Positions 16,759 through 24,580 of a stretch of 64,000 bases of DNA are shown here, in pieces. Origin of the DNA: Micavibrio_A sp040381535. GTDB lineage: Bacteria; Pseudomonadota; Alphaproteobacteria; Micavibrionales; Micavibrionaceae. Both the position numbers and the translations under genes were made by a program. The notes under the pieces were generated by a model that ran no database searches, was not told where the DNA came from, and was given only the letters and a program-made list of their open reading frames with translations. The DNA lies in the NCBI GenBank assembly GCA_040381535.1, contig JBEIHF010000006.1, positions 16,438 through 80,437 on the forward strand, written 5' to 3'. The first letter of the stretch is position 1, and the number at the start of each line of letters is the position of its first letter.

Positions 16759-17112
16759 ATGGCCATAGCTCAAATTGCATATGAATGGATGGATCTTGTG
16801 TGGGTTCCGATCGCGCTGGTCAGCGTGGAACGCGGCAAACGTCTGCTCACGCTCGGCTTCATTGGTTTGTGCGTTCTGGCGCTGCGCTTGCAGATCGAAC
16901 TCTTCCGCGATCTCGGCTTCTCGCACGGCTATCTGGGCTTTATGGATTCCGATATTTTCCCGCGCGGTATCATCACCTACGGCATTTTTACCGCGTTCTT
17001 TTTAATCTTGGCTTTTTATTCCAAAGGTTCCGATAAAAACGTACATATGGCGGCCTCCATATCCATCTTGATCGCCGCTTTTTGCGTTTCTTCCTTTGTT
17101 ATGGTGTTATAG
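16759..17112 (+). CDS. Small multi-spanning membrane protein, hypothetical
   Basis: From ATG 16759 the 117-aa protein has about four hydrophobic helices separated by short charged loops, with WVPIALVSVERGKRLLTLGFIG, LALRLQIELFRDLGF and a C-terminal SISILIAAFCVSSFVMVL. The frame is open back to 16672 but would overlap the divergent M48 start, and no candidate start has a clear Shine-Dalgarno; ATG 16720 is also possible. rlmE follows 5 bases after the stop, so the two are probably co-transcribed. Function unknown. Confidence 0.7.
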   Translation: MAIAQIAYEWMDLVWVPIALVSVERGKRLLTLGFIGLCVLALRLQIELFRDLGFSHGYLGFMDSDIFPRGIITYGIFTAFFLILAFYSKGSDKNVHMAASISILIAAFCVSSFVMVL

Positions 17113-17117
17113 CCGCC

Positions 17118-17753
17118 ATGAAGAAGATCAGGACCGCCAAGGGACGCAAAATTTCCTCGATCAAATGGCTCGAACGCCAGTTGACGGACCCTTACGTACA
17201 AAAAGCGAAATCCGAAGGCTATCGTTCACGTGCAGCCTATAAAATTATGGAGATCGATGCGAAGGCCCATATCCTGAAACGCGGTCAACTGGTCGTGGAT
17301 CTGGGCGCCGCCCCAGGCGGGTGGTGTCAGGTCGCGGTGAAAAAAGGCTGCAAAGTCGTCGCCATCGATATTCTCGAAATGGACGAAATAGCGGGCGTGA
17401 AATTCTTTCAAATGGATTTTATGGACGATGCCGCGCCGCAGGTTCTGGTTGATGCATTGGAAGGCCAGAAGGCGGATGTGGTGATGTCCGACATCGCGCA
17501 CAACACAATCGGTCATAGAAATACCGACCACACGAAAATCATGCTGCTGGTCGAGGCGGGTTACGATTTTGCGTGCGAGGTTTTAAAACCGGGCGGCGCG
17601 TTCGTGGCCAAAGTGTTTCAGGGCGGCACCGAAACCGAACTACTCACCCGCATGAAAAAGGATTTTCGCACGGTAAAACATATTAAGCCTCCATCCTCGC
17701 GCAAGGAATCGCCCGAGACGTATGTGGTGGCCCAAGGCTTCCGCAAAGATTGA
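17118..17753 (+). CDS. rlmE: 23S rRNA (uridine-2'-O)-methyltransferase RlmE (FtsJ/RrmJ)
   Basis: RlmE methylates U2552 of 23S rRNA in the A-loop late in 50S assembly. The 211-aa protein has the N-terminal KWLERQLTDPYVQKAKSEGYRSRAAYK segment carrying the first catalytic Lys, the SAM loop VVDLGAAPGGW, the catalytic Asp in MSDIAHN, Lys in FVAKVFQGG and Glu in ESPETYVV, completing the K-D-K-E set. The stretch after the Asp (IAHNTIGH) differs from the usual MAxP sequence. ATG 17118 is preferred to the upstream in-frame start at 17082, which lies inside the previous gene. Confidence 0.95.
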   Translation: MKKIRTAKGRKISSIKWLERQLTDPYVQKAKSEGYRSRAAYKIMEIDAKAHILKRGQLVVDLGAAPGGWCQVAVKKGCKVVAIDILEMDEIAGVKFFQMDFMDDAAPQVLVDALEGQKADVVMSDIAHNTIGHRNTDHTKIMLLVEAGYDFACEVLKPGGAFVAKVFQGGTETELLTRMKKDFRTVKHIKPPSSRKESPETYVVAQGFRKD

Positions 17754-17760
17754 GAAATCA

Positions 17761-17850
17761 GTTGGTATGAAGTAAATAATAAAAGGAAAGGGGCCGCCAT
17801 GTGCGGCCTTAATGTTGGCCGACTTTATCGGTCAACATTAATCTTTTTAG
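17761..17850 (+). repeat. Structured repeat element, copy A
   Basis: It starts 7 bases after the rlmE stop. In order it has a GTTGGTATGAAGTA box, a perfect hairpin GGCCGC/GCGGCC (17792-17797 with 17803-17808), and a 14-bp hairpin TTAATGTTGGCCGA/TCGGTCAACATTAA (17809-17841) followed by a T run. Copy B at 18477-18590 repeats the same three blocks in the same order. The unknown gene at 17965 lies between them. Confidence 0.75.
17809..17848 (+). terminator. Probable rlmE terminator inside repeat A
   Basis: A 14-bp stem (one G-U pair) with loop CTTTA ends at 17841 and is followed by TCTTTTT. This is a typical intrinsic terminator for the rlmE transcript. Confidence 0.8.
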
Positions 17851-17901
17851 CCCCCCCAATTGGGCAAAAACCTCTCAAAAGCCTCATTATTTTCAATAAT
17901 A

Positions 17902-17930
17902 TTGACTTAGGGAAAATTCCCCGATATAAA
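17902..17930 (+). promoter_or_regulatory. Promoter of the unknown gene, with an inverted repeat in the spacer
   Basis: TTGACT (17902-17907), a 17-base spacer and TATAAA (17925-17930) form a near-consensus sigma-70 promoter. The spacer contains GGGAA-AA-TTCCC, a perfect 5-bp inverted repeat that could be a repressor operator. Transcription would start about 28 bases before the ATG at 17965. Confidence 0.65.
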
Positions 17931-17964
17931 CTGCAGCATCGGTAATTAGAGAAAACAGTGACCC

Positions 17965-18423
17965 ATGCAACTGAACACAGCACACCCATTATATCTGCGT
18001 CTTGATGAAATTCCGCTTTCCATGACAGTCAGGAAAGTATGGGACAGCGTTGTGGGCGTTACTCTTGGCAAAGCCTCTTTGAACACGGGTAATTTTTTCA
18101 AACATTATACCGAAGACACACCTTTCCCCGTTCTTGTGCATATTCACGCTAGCCCCTACAAGCAGGGCAACTACAAGCTCGTGGGCCTCGCTGCAAGTTT
18201 TGATGGCGGTGGAATGGGTGAATGTCACGACAAGGTTCAAGAAGTTGAACTGGGCACTTTTGATGCAAAAACGACCAAGAAAATTATCGAAGGTTTCGGC
18301 AAGGACAGAATAGTCGCACCAGGCGCGGAGATACCTGCGGATTCTACCTTGGGGTATCGCCAGCCTCGCATCGAAGGCCAAAAAGACGTAAAATGGATTG
18401 ATTATCTTGCCCACAAAATGTAA
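17965..18423 (+). CDS. Hypothetical protein of unknown family
   Basis: The 152-aa protein has no signal peptide, membrane segment or recognised motif. It is a mixed alpha/beta sequence with a central PFPVLVHIHASPYKQGNY and LVGLAASFDGGGMG, suggesting a small soluble cytoplasmic domain. The Shine-Dalgarno is weak (CAGTGAC). It has its own good promoter and is bracketed by two related hairpin repeats. rlmE and guaB, the outer neighbours, are unrelated housekeeping genes, so gene plus repeats looks like an accessory unit. No function is proposed. Confidence 0.8.
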   Translation: MQLNTAHPLYLRLDEIPLSMTVRKVWDSVVGVTLGKASLNTGNFFKHYTEDTPFPVLVHIHASPYKQGNYKLVGLAASFDGGGMGECHDKVQEVELGTFDAKTTKKIIEGFGKDRIVAPGAEIPADSTLGYRQPRIEGQKDVKWIDYLAHKM

Positions 18424-18476
18424 GTAGTTTTCGCAGGCAGCGTCTTGTCTGCGCTTTAGAAAATATTGATAAATTA

Positions 18477-18590
18477 GTTGGTATAAAGTATAAAAATTTG
18501 AATAACGGGCCGCCTTGTGCGGCCCTTAATATTGGTCCACATTCGGGCCTTTAAAAATGTGGACTTAGTCCACCAACATTAACACTTTTA
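18477..18590 (+). repeat. Structured repeat element, copy B
   Basis: Same block order as copy A: GTTGGTATAAAGTA box, perfect hairpin GGGCCGC/GCGGCCC (18507-18513 with 18519-18525), and TTAATATTGG (18526-18535) pairing with CCAACATTAA (18573-18582). The interior differs: it holds a 9-bp stem GTCCACATT/AATGTGGAC (18535-18543 with 18556-18564) and an alternative GTGGAC/GTCCAC hairpin, then CTTTTAGGG. It may terminate transcription from the unknown gene, but its T run is weak. Confidence 0.7.
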
Positions 18591-18603
18591 GGGAAAATAT
18601 GTC

Positions 18604-18631
18604 TTTACTTTTGCGCTAGAACCCTTATATA
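18604..18631 (+). promoter_or_regulatory. Candidate guaB promoter
   Basis: TTTACT (18604-18609) and TATATA (18626-18631) are separated by 16 bases and lie about 37 bases before the guaB ATG. The match is moderate. Confidence 0.4.
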
Positions 18632-18667
18632 TGCCCTGCAAACGACGCATCAAAGAAAGCGGTTTGC

Positions 18668-20158
18668 ATGGCCAAGACAATTTCCCCCTCGATCCTGATC
18701 CCCGAAGCCTACACATTCGACGATGTGTTATTGCTCCCCGGCGCTTCCGATGTCTTGCCCGATGCCGTCAACACCCAGACACAACTGACAAAAACCATCC
18801 GCCTCAACATTCCGCTTCTGTCTTCCGCCATGGACACGGTGACGGAAACCGAAATGGCGATCGCCATGGCGCAAAATGGCGGCCTCGGTATCTTACACCG
18901 AAATATGTCCATCGCAGAACAGGCCGAAATGGTCCGCCGCGTCAAACGCTTCGAAAGCGGCATGGTGGTTAACCCGATCACAATAGATCCCGATTCAACT
19001 TTGGGTCAGGCCTTGGCCTTGATGCGCCAGCACAGCATTTCGGGTATTCCCGTCACGGAAAAAAGCACGGGCAAGTTGCTTGGTATTTTGACCAACCGCG
19101 ACGTACGCTTTGCCGAAAATATGAACCAGCCAGTGCGCGAGCTGATGACCTCCGAAGGTTTGGTCAAGGTCTACAACAAGGTTACGAAAGAAGAAGCGCG
19201 CAAAATGCTCCACAAACATCGCATCGAAAAACTACTGGTCGTCGATAACGATGAACGCTGCATCGGTTTGGTAACGGTGAAAGATATTGAGAAGGCTCAG
19301 AAATTCCCGAACGCTTGCAAGGATGATAAAGACCGCCTGCGCGTCGGTGCCGCTATCGGTACGGGTGAAAATTCTCTGGAACGAGCCGAAGCTTTGGCGG
19401 ATGCGGAACTCGATGTGCTCGTTGTCGATACTGCGCACGGTCATTCCAAAGGCGTCATTCAAATGGTCGAGCGTGTGCGCAAGCTTCGCACCAACGGTTT
19501 GCAGATTATCGCAGGCAACATCGCGACAGGCGAAGCCGCGAAGGCACTTATCGGCGCCGGCGCGGATGCTGTAAAAGTCGGTATTGGGCCCGGTTCCATC
19601 TGCACCACGCGCGTGGTCGCGGGTGTGGGCGTACCTCAGTTGACGGCGATCATGAACGTTGCCGAAGAAGCCTCCAAACACGGCATCCCCGTGATTGCCG
19701 ATGGCGGGATAAAATATTCTGGTGACTATGCAAAAGCGATTGCTGCAGGCGCGGACGTCGCCATGATGGGCGGTGCGTTTGCAGGAACGGACGAAGCGCC
19801 CGGCGAAATCATTTTGTATCAGGGCAGATCATACAAATCATATCGCGGTATGGGTTCTGTGGGTGCGATGATGGAAGGTTCCGCCGATCGTTACTTCCAA
19901 GGCAATGTAAAACAATCCAACAAATTGGTGCCCGAAGGCATCGAGGGACGTGTACCTTACAAAGGCCCCGTCAGCAACGTCATACACCAGATGGTCGGTG
20001 GTTTGCGCGCCGCGATGGGTTACACGGGTTCCGCCACGATTGCCGACATGAAAAAGAATGCGCAGTTCGTGCGCATGACGGGCGCGGGCTATCGTGAAAG
20101 CCATGTTCATGACGTGACGATCACAGCCGAAGCGCCTAACTACAGAACCGAAAGCTGA
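18668..20158 (+). CDS. guaB: IMP dehydrogenase
   Basis: GuaB oxidises IMP to XMP with NAD, the committed step to GMP. The 496-aa protein has the split TIM barrel with two CBS domains inserted at about 95-215, the catalytic Cys in GPGSICTTRVVAGVG, the mobile flap around RYFQGNVKQSNKLVPEGIEGRVPYKG, and the IADGGIKYSGD phosphate-binding strand. Length is normal. guaA, the next enzyme of the pathway, lies about 11 kb downstream on the same strand and is not in the same operon. Confidence 0.98.
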   Translation: MAKTISPSILIPEAYTFDDVLLLPGASDVLPDAVNTQTQLTKTIRLNIPLLSSAMDTVTETEMAIAMAQNGGLGILHRNMSIAEQAEMVRRVKRFESGMVVNPITIDPDSTLGQALALMRQHSISGIPVTEKSTGKLLGILTNRDVRFAENMNQPVRELMTSEGLVKVYNKVTKEEARKMLHKHRIEKLLVVDNDERCIGLVTVKDIEKAQKFPNACKDDKDRLRVGAAIGTGENSLERAEALADAELDVLVVDTAHGHSKGVIQMVERVRKLRTNGLQIIAGNIATGEAAKALIGAGADAVKVGIGPGSICTTRVVAGVGVPQLTAIMNVAEEASKHGIPVIADGGIKYSGDYAKAIAAGADVAMMGGAFAGTDEAPGEIILYQGRSYKSYRGMGSVGAMMEGSADRYFQGNVKQSNKLVPEGIEGRVPYKGPVSNVIHQMVGGLRAAMGYTGSATIADMKKNAQFVRMTGAGYRESHVHDVTITAEAPNYRTES

Positions 20159-20161
20159 TAA

Positions 20162-20344
20162 TTATTCGTTGCCTTTGAGTTTCTTGGCTTCGTCTTGAAA
20201 GGCTTCACCGACATCTTCCACGGCTTCACCAATAGAATCTGCCATTTTCTCTGCGGGCGTTTTCTTAGTGTTCTCGTAAATCAGAACGCCGAGAATACCG
20301 ATGAGGACGATGGCGATGAGGGCCAGAATTGCTTTTTGCGACAT
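20162..20344 (-). CDS. Small single-pass membrane protein, hypothetical
   Basis: From ATG 20344 the protein is 60 aa: a transmembrane helix (about 4-23, AILALIAIVLIGILGVLIY) and a charged amphipathic tail with GEAVEDVGEAFQDEAKKLKGN, like YtxH or other small envelope-stress proteins. AGAGGA 8 bases before this ATG fixes the start; the longer frame to 20470 has no such support. It is convergent with guaB, 3 bases apart. Function unknown. Confidence 0.72.
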   Translation of the reverse strand: MSQKAILALIAIVLIGILGVLIYENTKKTPAEKMADSIGEAVEDVGEAFQDEAKKLKGNE

Positions 20345-20543
20345 GATAAATTTCCTCTTAATAATGCTGAGCATAGGGCTTTTCGCATAGATAGGGTAAG
20401 GCTGTTGTTGGGTGAAATTAATGGCTTTAATAAAATAACCTTTGGTAATATCGAGCGTTTTCAATTTCATCCATCAGGTGGGTTTTTTTATTATGTATAA
20501 TAAAAGCCGCACAAAAGCAAGAATTTAAGTGTTACAAAGGCGC

Positions 20544-21080
20544 ATGAACATTCGCAAATCCATACATTCCGACATCCCCGCTATAGCAGCCCTTCATATC
20601 GAAGGCTGGAAGGGCGCCTATGGCGGGATCGTGGATCAAAGCTATTTGGACACCCTCAATCTCGACATGCGCATCAAAAGCTGGACCGAATGGATGGCCT
20701 CGGGCGAAAGCGAGGTTTTCGTTGGTGAAAAGGATGGCCGCATTGCGGGATTTGTCACGATAGGCCGCACCAAGACCGCGCCACCGGGATCATCGCCCAT
20801 CCGCCCAAGCCATTCAGGAGAGATTTATGCCATCTACCTTCACCCCGATGTCTGGAGGCAGGGCATAGGTACGGCTCTGCTCAAGCACGCCATGCGCGAG
20901 TTGAAGGCCAGACGACATTCTACCGTCTGCTTGTGGGTGCTGGACGCGAATGTTCGCGCCAAAGCGTTTTACGAAAAAATGGGCGGCCAGAAGTTGGGCG
21001 GCAAAATGATTGAAATCGGCCCTTCGAACCTGAAGGAAATCTGTTACGGCTGGCGTGATACTTCGGTGCTCTGCGCCTAA
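20544..21080 (+). CDS. GNAT family N-acetyltransferase
   Basis: The 178-aa protein has a GNAT fold: N-terminal IRKSIHSDIPAIAALHIEGWKGAYGG, the acetyl-CoA loop in YLHPDVWRQGIGTALLKHAM (QGIGTA), and the C-terminal VCLWVLDANVRAKAFYEKMGG. This pattern is common to small-molecule or peptide acetyltransferases; substrate unknown. ATG 20544 follows AAAGG and is preferred over GTG 20529. It appears to be a single gene. Confidence 0.9.
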   Translation: MNIRKSIHSDIPAIAALHIEGWKGAYGGIVDQSYLDTLNLDMRIKSWTEWMASGESEVFVGEKDGRIAGFVTIGRTKTAPPGSSPIRPSHSGEIYAIYLHPDVWRQGIGTALLKHAMRELKARRHSTVCLWVLDANVRAKAFYEKMGGQKLGGKMIEIGPSNLKEICYGWRDTSVLCA

Positions 21081-21217
21081 CATATGTAAATTTCTCCATC
21101 AATTTACTTGGTTTTGGACATATTTCCGCCACGATTGAAACTGAAGAAAAAGAATCTTGCGCATATTTCTGTTTTCGGGGCCAAAACGTCCTAAATCTCT
21201 CTTGATCCCGCCGTGCT

Positions 21218-21255
21218 TTTGCACATAGTAGGGTAGCCGAAAGCAATTGTGCAAA
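21218..21255. promoter_or_regulatory. Inverted repeat upstream of Ala-rich exported protein
   Basis: TTTGCACA (21218-21225) and TGTGCAAA (21248-21255) are exact reverse complements 22 bases apart, starting 65 bases before the start codon at 21283. It could be a paired operator half-site or an RNA stem; no promoter is obvious. Confidence 0.35.
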
Positions 21256-21282
21256 GGCATTTTAATACTGAGGACCTCGACT

Positions 21283-21585
21283 ATGAACAAATACATGATG
21301 ATGCTGGTTGCTGCCGGCCTGATGGTAGCCCCTGTAATGGCAAAAGCCCAAGACCATGCTGCTGACCATGCAGCTGACCATGCCGCTCCTGCTGCTGAAG
21401 CTCCTGCTGCTGAAGCTCCTGCCGCTGTTGAAAAAGAACTCGCTGACGGTACGAAAGTTTCCGTTGAAGGCGATGCAGTTTCCGTTGTTGCCGCTGACGG
21501 CACGAAAACGGCTGCTCCCGATGGCGAACACGCTCTGAAAGACGGCACGACGATCACCGTGAAAGATGGTAAAATCGTCAAGTAA
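21283..21585 (+). CDS. Small exported protein with DHAA and APAAE repeats
   Basis: The 100-aa protein has a signal peptide (cleavage near AKA-QD, residue 23) and a repeat region DHAADHAADHAA then APAAEAPAAEAP. It ends in a small beta-rich segment with ADGTKVSVEGD and LKDGTTITVKDGKIV. GAGGA precedes the ATG and a strong terminator follows, so it is a stand-alone gene that could be highly expressed. The three Asp-His pairs might bind metal, but that is conjecture. Family not recognised. Confidence 0.8.
   Translation: MNKYMMMLVAAGLMVAPVMAKAQDHAADHAADHAAPAAEAPAAEAPAAVEKELADGTKVSVEGDAVSVVAADGTKTAAPDGEHALKDGTTITVKDGKIVK
21352..21423 (+). repeat. In-frame tandem repeats in the Ala-rich protein gene
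   Basis: Three 12-base units (gac cat gcN gct, 21352-21387) encode DHAA, followed by two exact 15-base units gctcctgctgctgaa (21385-21414) plus a partial third, encoding APAAE. Such arrays can change length by slippage without breaking the frame. Confidence 0.85.
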
Positions 21586-21613
21586 TTGACGTTCCGATTT
21601 TTCGGAATAAGAC

Positions 21614-21646
21614 AAAAAGCCTGCACAAATGTTGCAGGCTTTTTTC
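21614..21646 (+). terminator. Rho-independent terminator
   Basis: GCCTGCA (21619-21625) pairs with TGCAGGC (21633-21639), flanked by an A run and TTTTTT. It ends the Ala-rich protein gene. Confidence 0.93.
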
Positions 21647-21787
21647 TTTTAAAAAATGGAAAGAATCCTGCGCGGACCTATTGCATCTGGGCAAAACGAT
21701 GGCATGATACCCCACAGATTTTTTAGAAATGGTTCTAAAATACAATTTTTCTTTTTTTGGAGATTACTTTTTTTTGGAGATTACTTA

Positions 21788-22027
21788 ATGAAAAAATACG
21801 CCGTGATGATGGCATCCGCCGCCCTGATCGCTTCCGCACCCGCTTACTATGCTTTCCAAGCGCAAGCTGAAGAAGCCGCTCCCGCAACAACGGAGGCCGC
21901 TGCTCCTGTTTCCGAAGAAGCAAAAGTTAATGCCGCTGCTCCTGCTGCTGAAGGAACGCCTGAAGCTGCAGCTGCTGAAACGCCTGCTTCCGGCGAAGCT
22001 CCTGCTGAAGAAAAAGCAGCCGAGTAA
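21788..22027 (+). CDS. Small exported Ala/Glu/Pro-rich protein
   Basis: The 79-aa protein has a signal peptide (cleavage about residue 26, after AFQAQA) and a mature part made only of Ala, Glu, Pro and a few other residues, with no predicted fold. ATG 21788 is chosen because TTGGAG lies 8 bases upstream; the frame is open to 21656 but that region looks non-coding. The ribosome-binding segment is duplicated in tandem. It follows another Ala-rich exported protein, and each gene has its own terminator. Function unknown. Confidence 0.7.
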   Translation: MKKYAVMMASAALIASAPAYYAFQAQAEEAAPATTEAAAPVSEEAKVNAAAPAAEGTPEAAAAETPASGEAPAEEKAAE

Positions 22028-22046
22028 CTTAGGATCGTATCTAATT

Positions 22047-22076
22047 AAAAGCCCGCCGATTTGGCGGGCTTTTTCT
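22047..22076. terminator. Bidirectional rho-independent terminator
   Basis: GCCCGCC (22051-22057) pairs with GGCGGGC (22063-22069), flanked by AAAA and TTTTT. It lies between the Ala-rich gene and the convergent ene-reductase gene and can serve both. Confidence 0.92.
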
Positions 22077-23165
22077 TTATGCGGCTTTGTTTAAAAACGG
22101 ATAATCGATATAACCTTCCGCGCCACCGCCGTAAAATGTTGCGGGGTCGGGCGCATTGAGAGGCGCACCAATTTTTAAACGCGTGACAAGATCGGGGTTC
22201 GCGATGAACGGAACGCCGAACGCTACCGCTTCGGCAAGGCCCGTATCCACCGCTTCGTTGCCGTGCCCGGAATCATATCCACCGTTCACAGTGATGTTGC
22301 CGGTATAGGCCTTTGCAATTTGCGGTGTCACATAAGGCTCTCCTGCGAACGCTTTGCCAGAATCAGGATACGGTTCCATGATATGGAGATACGCTAGATT
22401 GAACGAGGACAATGCTTTCGCGTATGCGATAAAGGTTTTGACAGGATCGCTATCATGCGTACCGCCATTTGGATTGGTCGGCGAAATGCGGATACCGGTT
22501 TTGCTAACGCCCACCGCTTTTACGACCGCGTCGACAACCTGTAAAGGGAAACGAATGCGGTTTTCGATAGAACCCCCATACTCATCAGTGCGCTGGTTAG
22601 CACCGTCGCGCACGAATTGGTCCAAAAGATAACCATTCGCGCCGTGAATTTCCACACCATCAAAACCTGCACGGATAGAACGCTTCGCCGCCGCAACATA
22701 ATCATCTATAATTCCCGGAAGCTCGGAAATTTCGAGCGCGCGCGGCACGGTATATTCTTTTTTACCCGCTGTATCGCGCGTGAAACCCTCGGGTTTGATG
22801 GCGGAGGGCGCAACCGTGTCCTCACCGTTCTGAAACACGGGGTGGGAGAGGCGTCCCATATGCCAGAGTTGCAGTACGATTTTACCGCCACGTTTGTGAA
22901 CGGCATCGGTTACACGCTTCCAGCCCGCTTCCATTTCATCGGTGTAAATACCGGGAGCACCGGCCCACCCATATCCTTGCACTGATATCGCGGTGGCTTC
23001 GGAGATTATCAGCCCCGCGTCGGCGCGTTGGGCGTAATATTCTACCATCAGATCGTTGGGAATGCGGCTATAGCCCGCGCGGCCGCGGGTGAGTGGCGCC
23101 ATGATGATACGGTTATTCAAGGAAAGGCCGCCCAATTGGACGGGATCAAATAAGGTTTTAGTCAT
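22077..23165 (-). CDS. Alkene reductase, old yellow enzyme family (NemA-like)
   Basis: An FMN-dependent TIM-barrel reductase that reduces activated C=C bonds of enones, and in some members nitro compounds, using NAD(P)H. The 362-aa protein has the N-terminal LFDPVQLGGLSLNNRIIMAPLTRGRA, QLWHMGRLSHP, the HGANGYLLDQFVRDGANQRTDEYGGSIENR signature with the substrate-binding residues, and VAFGVPFIANPDLVTRL at the end. It is a single gene ending at a bidirectional terminator. The physiological substrate is unknown, as for most of the family. Confidence 0.95.
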   Translation of the reverse strand: MTKTLFDPVQLGGLSLNNRIIMAPLTRGRAGYSRIPNDLMVEYYAQRADAGLIISEATAISVQGYGWAGAPGIYTDEMEAGWKRVTDAVHKRGGKIVLQLWHMGRLSHPVFQNGEDTVAPSAIKPEGFTRDTAGKKEYTVPRALEISELPGIIDDYVAAAKRSIRAGFDGVEIHGANGYLLDQFVRDGANQRTDEYGGSIENRIRFPLQVVDAVVKAVGVSKTGIRISPTNPNGGTHDSDPVKTFIAYAKALSSFNLAYLHIMEPYPDSGKAFAGEPYVTPQIAKAYTGNITVNGGYDSGHGNEAVDTGLAEAVAFGVPFIANPDLVTRLKIGAPLNAPDPATFYGGGAEGYIDYPFLNKAA

Positions 23166-23281
23166 TTTCGCCCCTCTAGGCTGTCTCTATCAGGTGAGAA
23201 TGGAGTGCGCCACAAAAAATTCAAGCCAAAAATCCCAAAAAGTTTTCCTTTGGCCCCTAAAACAGGCTAAACCTTCGCTCC

Positions 23282-24580
23282 ATGAGACCAGCCGCCCGTA
23301 TCCAGAGCGCCATAGACCTGCTAGCCCGCATTAACGCGGGACGCATTCCCATGGACAATACCATCCGTGATTTTATGGCCGCGCGGCGTTTTATCGGCTC
23401 CAAGGACCGCACGGCGATTGTCGAAAGGGTCTACCGCGTTATGCGTTCCCACGCCCGCTTGGGATGGTGGATAGAGCAGGGGGAAATCCAAGATACTTCA
23501 CGTGGCCGCGTTCTTGCCGATTTGATGTTCACGGAAACCCCAAGTGAAGTTGATCTCGAAACGATATTCGTTGGTGGGAAACATGACCCCGATCCTCTGG
23601 ATGAAAAAGAATTGGCCTTCGCGGAATTTCTGCATGGTAAATCTTTGAATAACCCCGCCATGCCTTCGCACATTCGCGCCGAATGCCCTGAATGGGCGCG
23701 TGAGAAACTGGAAAATCTTTTTCGCCATGAATTCGAAGATCACATGAAGGCTATGATTGATCCTGCGCCTCTCGATCTGCGCGTCAATACAGTAAAAGGC
23801 AATATTGACGAAGCGCTGGAATCTCTAAAGGCCGATGGCGTGCGCGTAAAGAAAACACCTTATTCCCCGATCGCGCTCCGCGCCGAAGGTAAGCCGTTCA
23901 TGAGTGATACGAGAGCTTTCAAAAAAGGCCTTGTCGAAATTCAAGATGAGGGATCGCAATTGATCGGTTTGGTCAGCGGTGCAAAGCCCGGCATGCGTGT
24001 GCTCGATTTCTGCGCCGGCGGCGGCGGTAAGACGCTCGTTCTCGCTGCTATGATGAATAACAAAGGCAACATCGTTGCCATGGACAATGATTCCCGCCGT
24101 CTTGAAAAAGGCCGCCCGCGTTACAAGAAAGCCGGCGTGCATAACGTCGAACTGCGTTCTTTGGCCGAAGAGCAAAACCGCAAATGGCTCCGCCGCCAAA
24201 AAGGCACGATGGATGTAGTTCTGGTCGATGCGCCGTGCTCTTCTTCCGGCACGTGGCGCCGCAACCCCGATTTACGCTGGCTCCATTACGGCCCGTCCTT
24301 GGACGAGATCAAACAGATACAATCCGATATTCTCGACAAGATTGCCGACAAGGTAAAAATCGGCGGGCGTCTGGTCTATGCGACCTGTTCACTTTTCCCT
24401 GAGGAAAACGAACAACAGGTGCAGGCGTTTATGACACGTCACCCGAGCTATAAACTACTCGAAGTCTCTGAACTCACGTCAGAAAACCCGCTTCCTGCGG
24501 CGGGGCCATACATGCGCCTCTACCCTAAAGACCATGCTACGGACGGGTTCTTCGCCGCCGTACTGGAAAAAACCGCTTAA
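23282..24580 (+). CDS. RsmB/NOP-family rRNA (cytosine-5) methyltransferase
   Basis: The 432-aa protein has an N-terminal NusB-like helical region (about 1-130) and a SAM-dependent m5C methyltransferase domain. The SAM site reads VLDFCAGGGGKTLVLAAMM, motif IV is DAPCSSSGTWRRNPD and motif VI is YATCSLFPEENEQQ; the two Cys act as catalyst and release residue. E. coli RsmB modifies C967 of 16S rRNA, the likely but unproven target here. The ATG lacks a clear Shine-Dalgarno. Divergent from the ene-reductase gene. Confidence 0.93.
   Translation: MRPAARIQSAIDLLARINAGRIPMDNTIRDFMAARRFIGSKDRTAIVERVYRVMRSHARLGWWIEQGEIQDTSRGRVLADLMFTETPSEVDLETIFVGGKHDPDPLDEKELAFAEFLHGKSLNNPAMPSHIRAECPEWAREKLENLFRHEFEDHMKAMIDPAPLDLRVNTVKGNIDEALESLKADGVRVKKTPYSPIALRAEGKPFMSDTRAFKKGLVEIQDEGSQLIGLVSGAKPGMRVLDFCAGGGGKTLVLAAMMNNKGNIVAMDNDSRRLEKGRPRYKKAGVHNVELRSLAEEQNRKWLRRQKGTMDVVLVDAPCSSSGTWRRNPDLRWLHYGPSLDEIKQIQSDILDKIADKVKIGGRLVYATCSLFPEENEQQVQAFMTRHPSYKLLEVSELTSENPLPAAGPYMRLYPKDHATDGFFAAVLEKTA

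Noticed and set aside
21656..21787. Upstream extension of the second Ala-rich protein to 21656
   Set aside because: It would add 44 residues before the signal peptide and the region holds the tandem Shine-Dalgarno segment instead.
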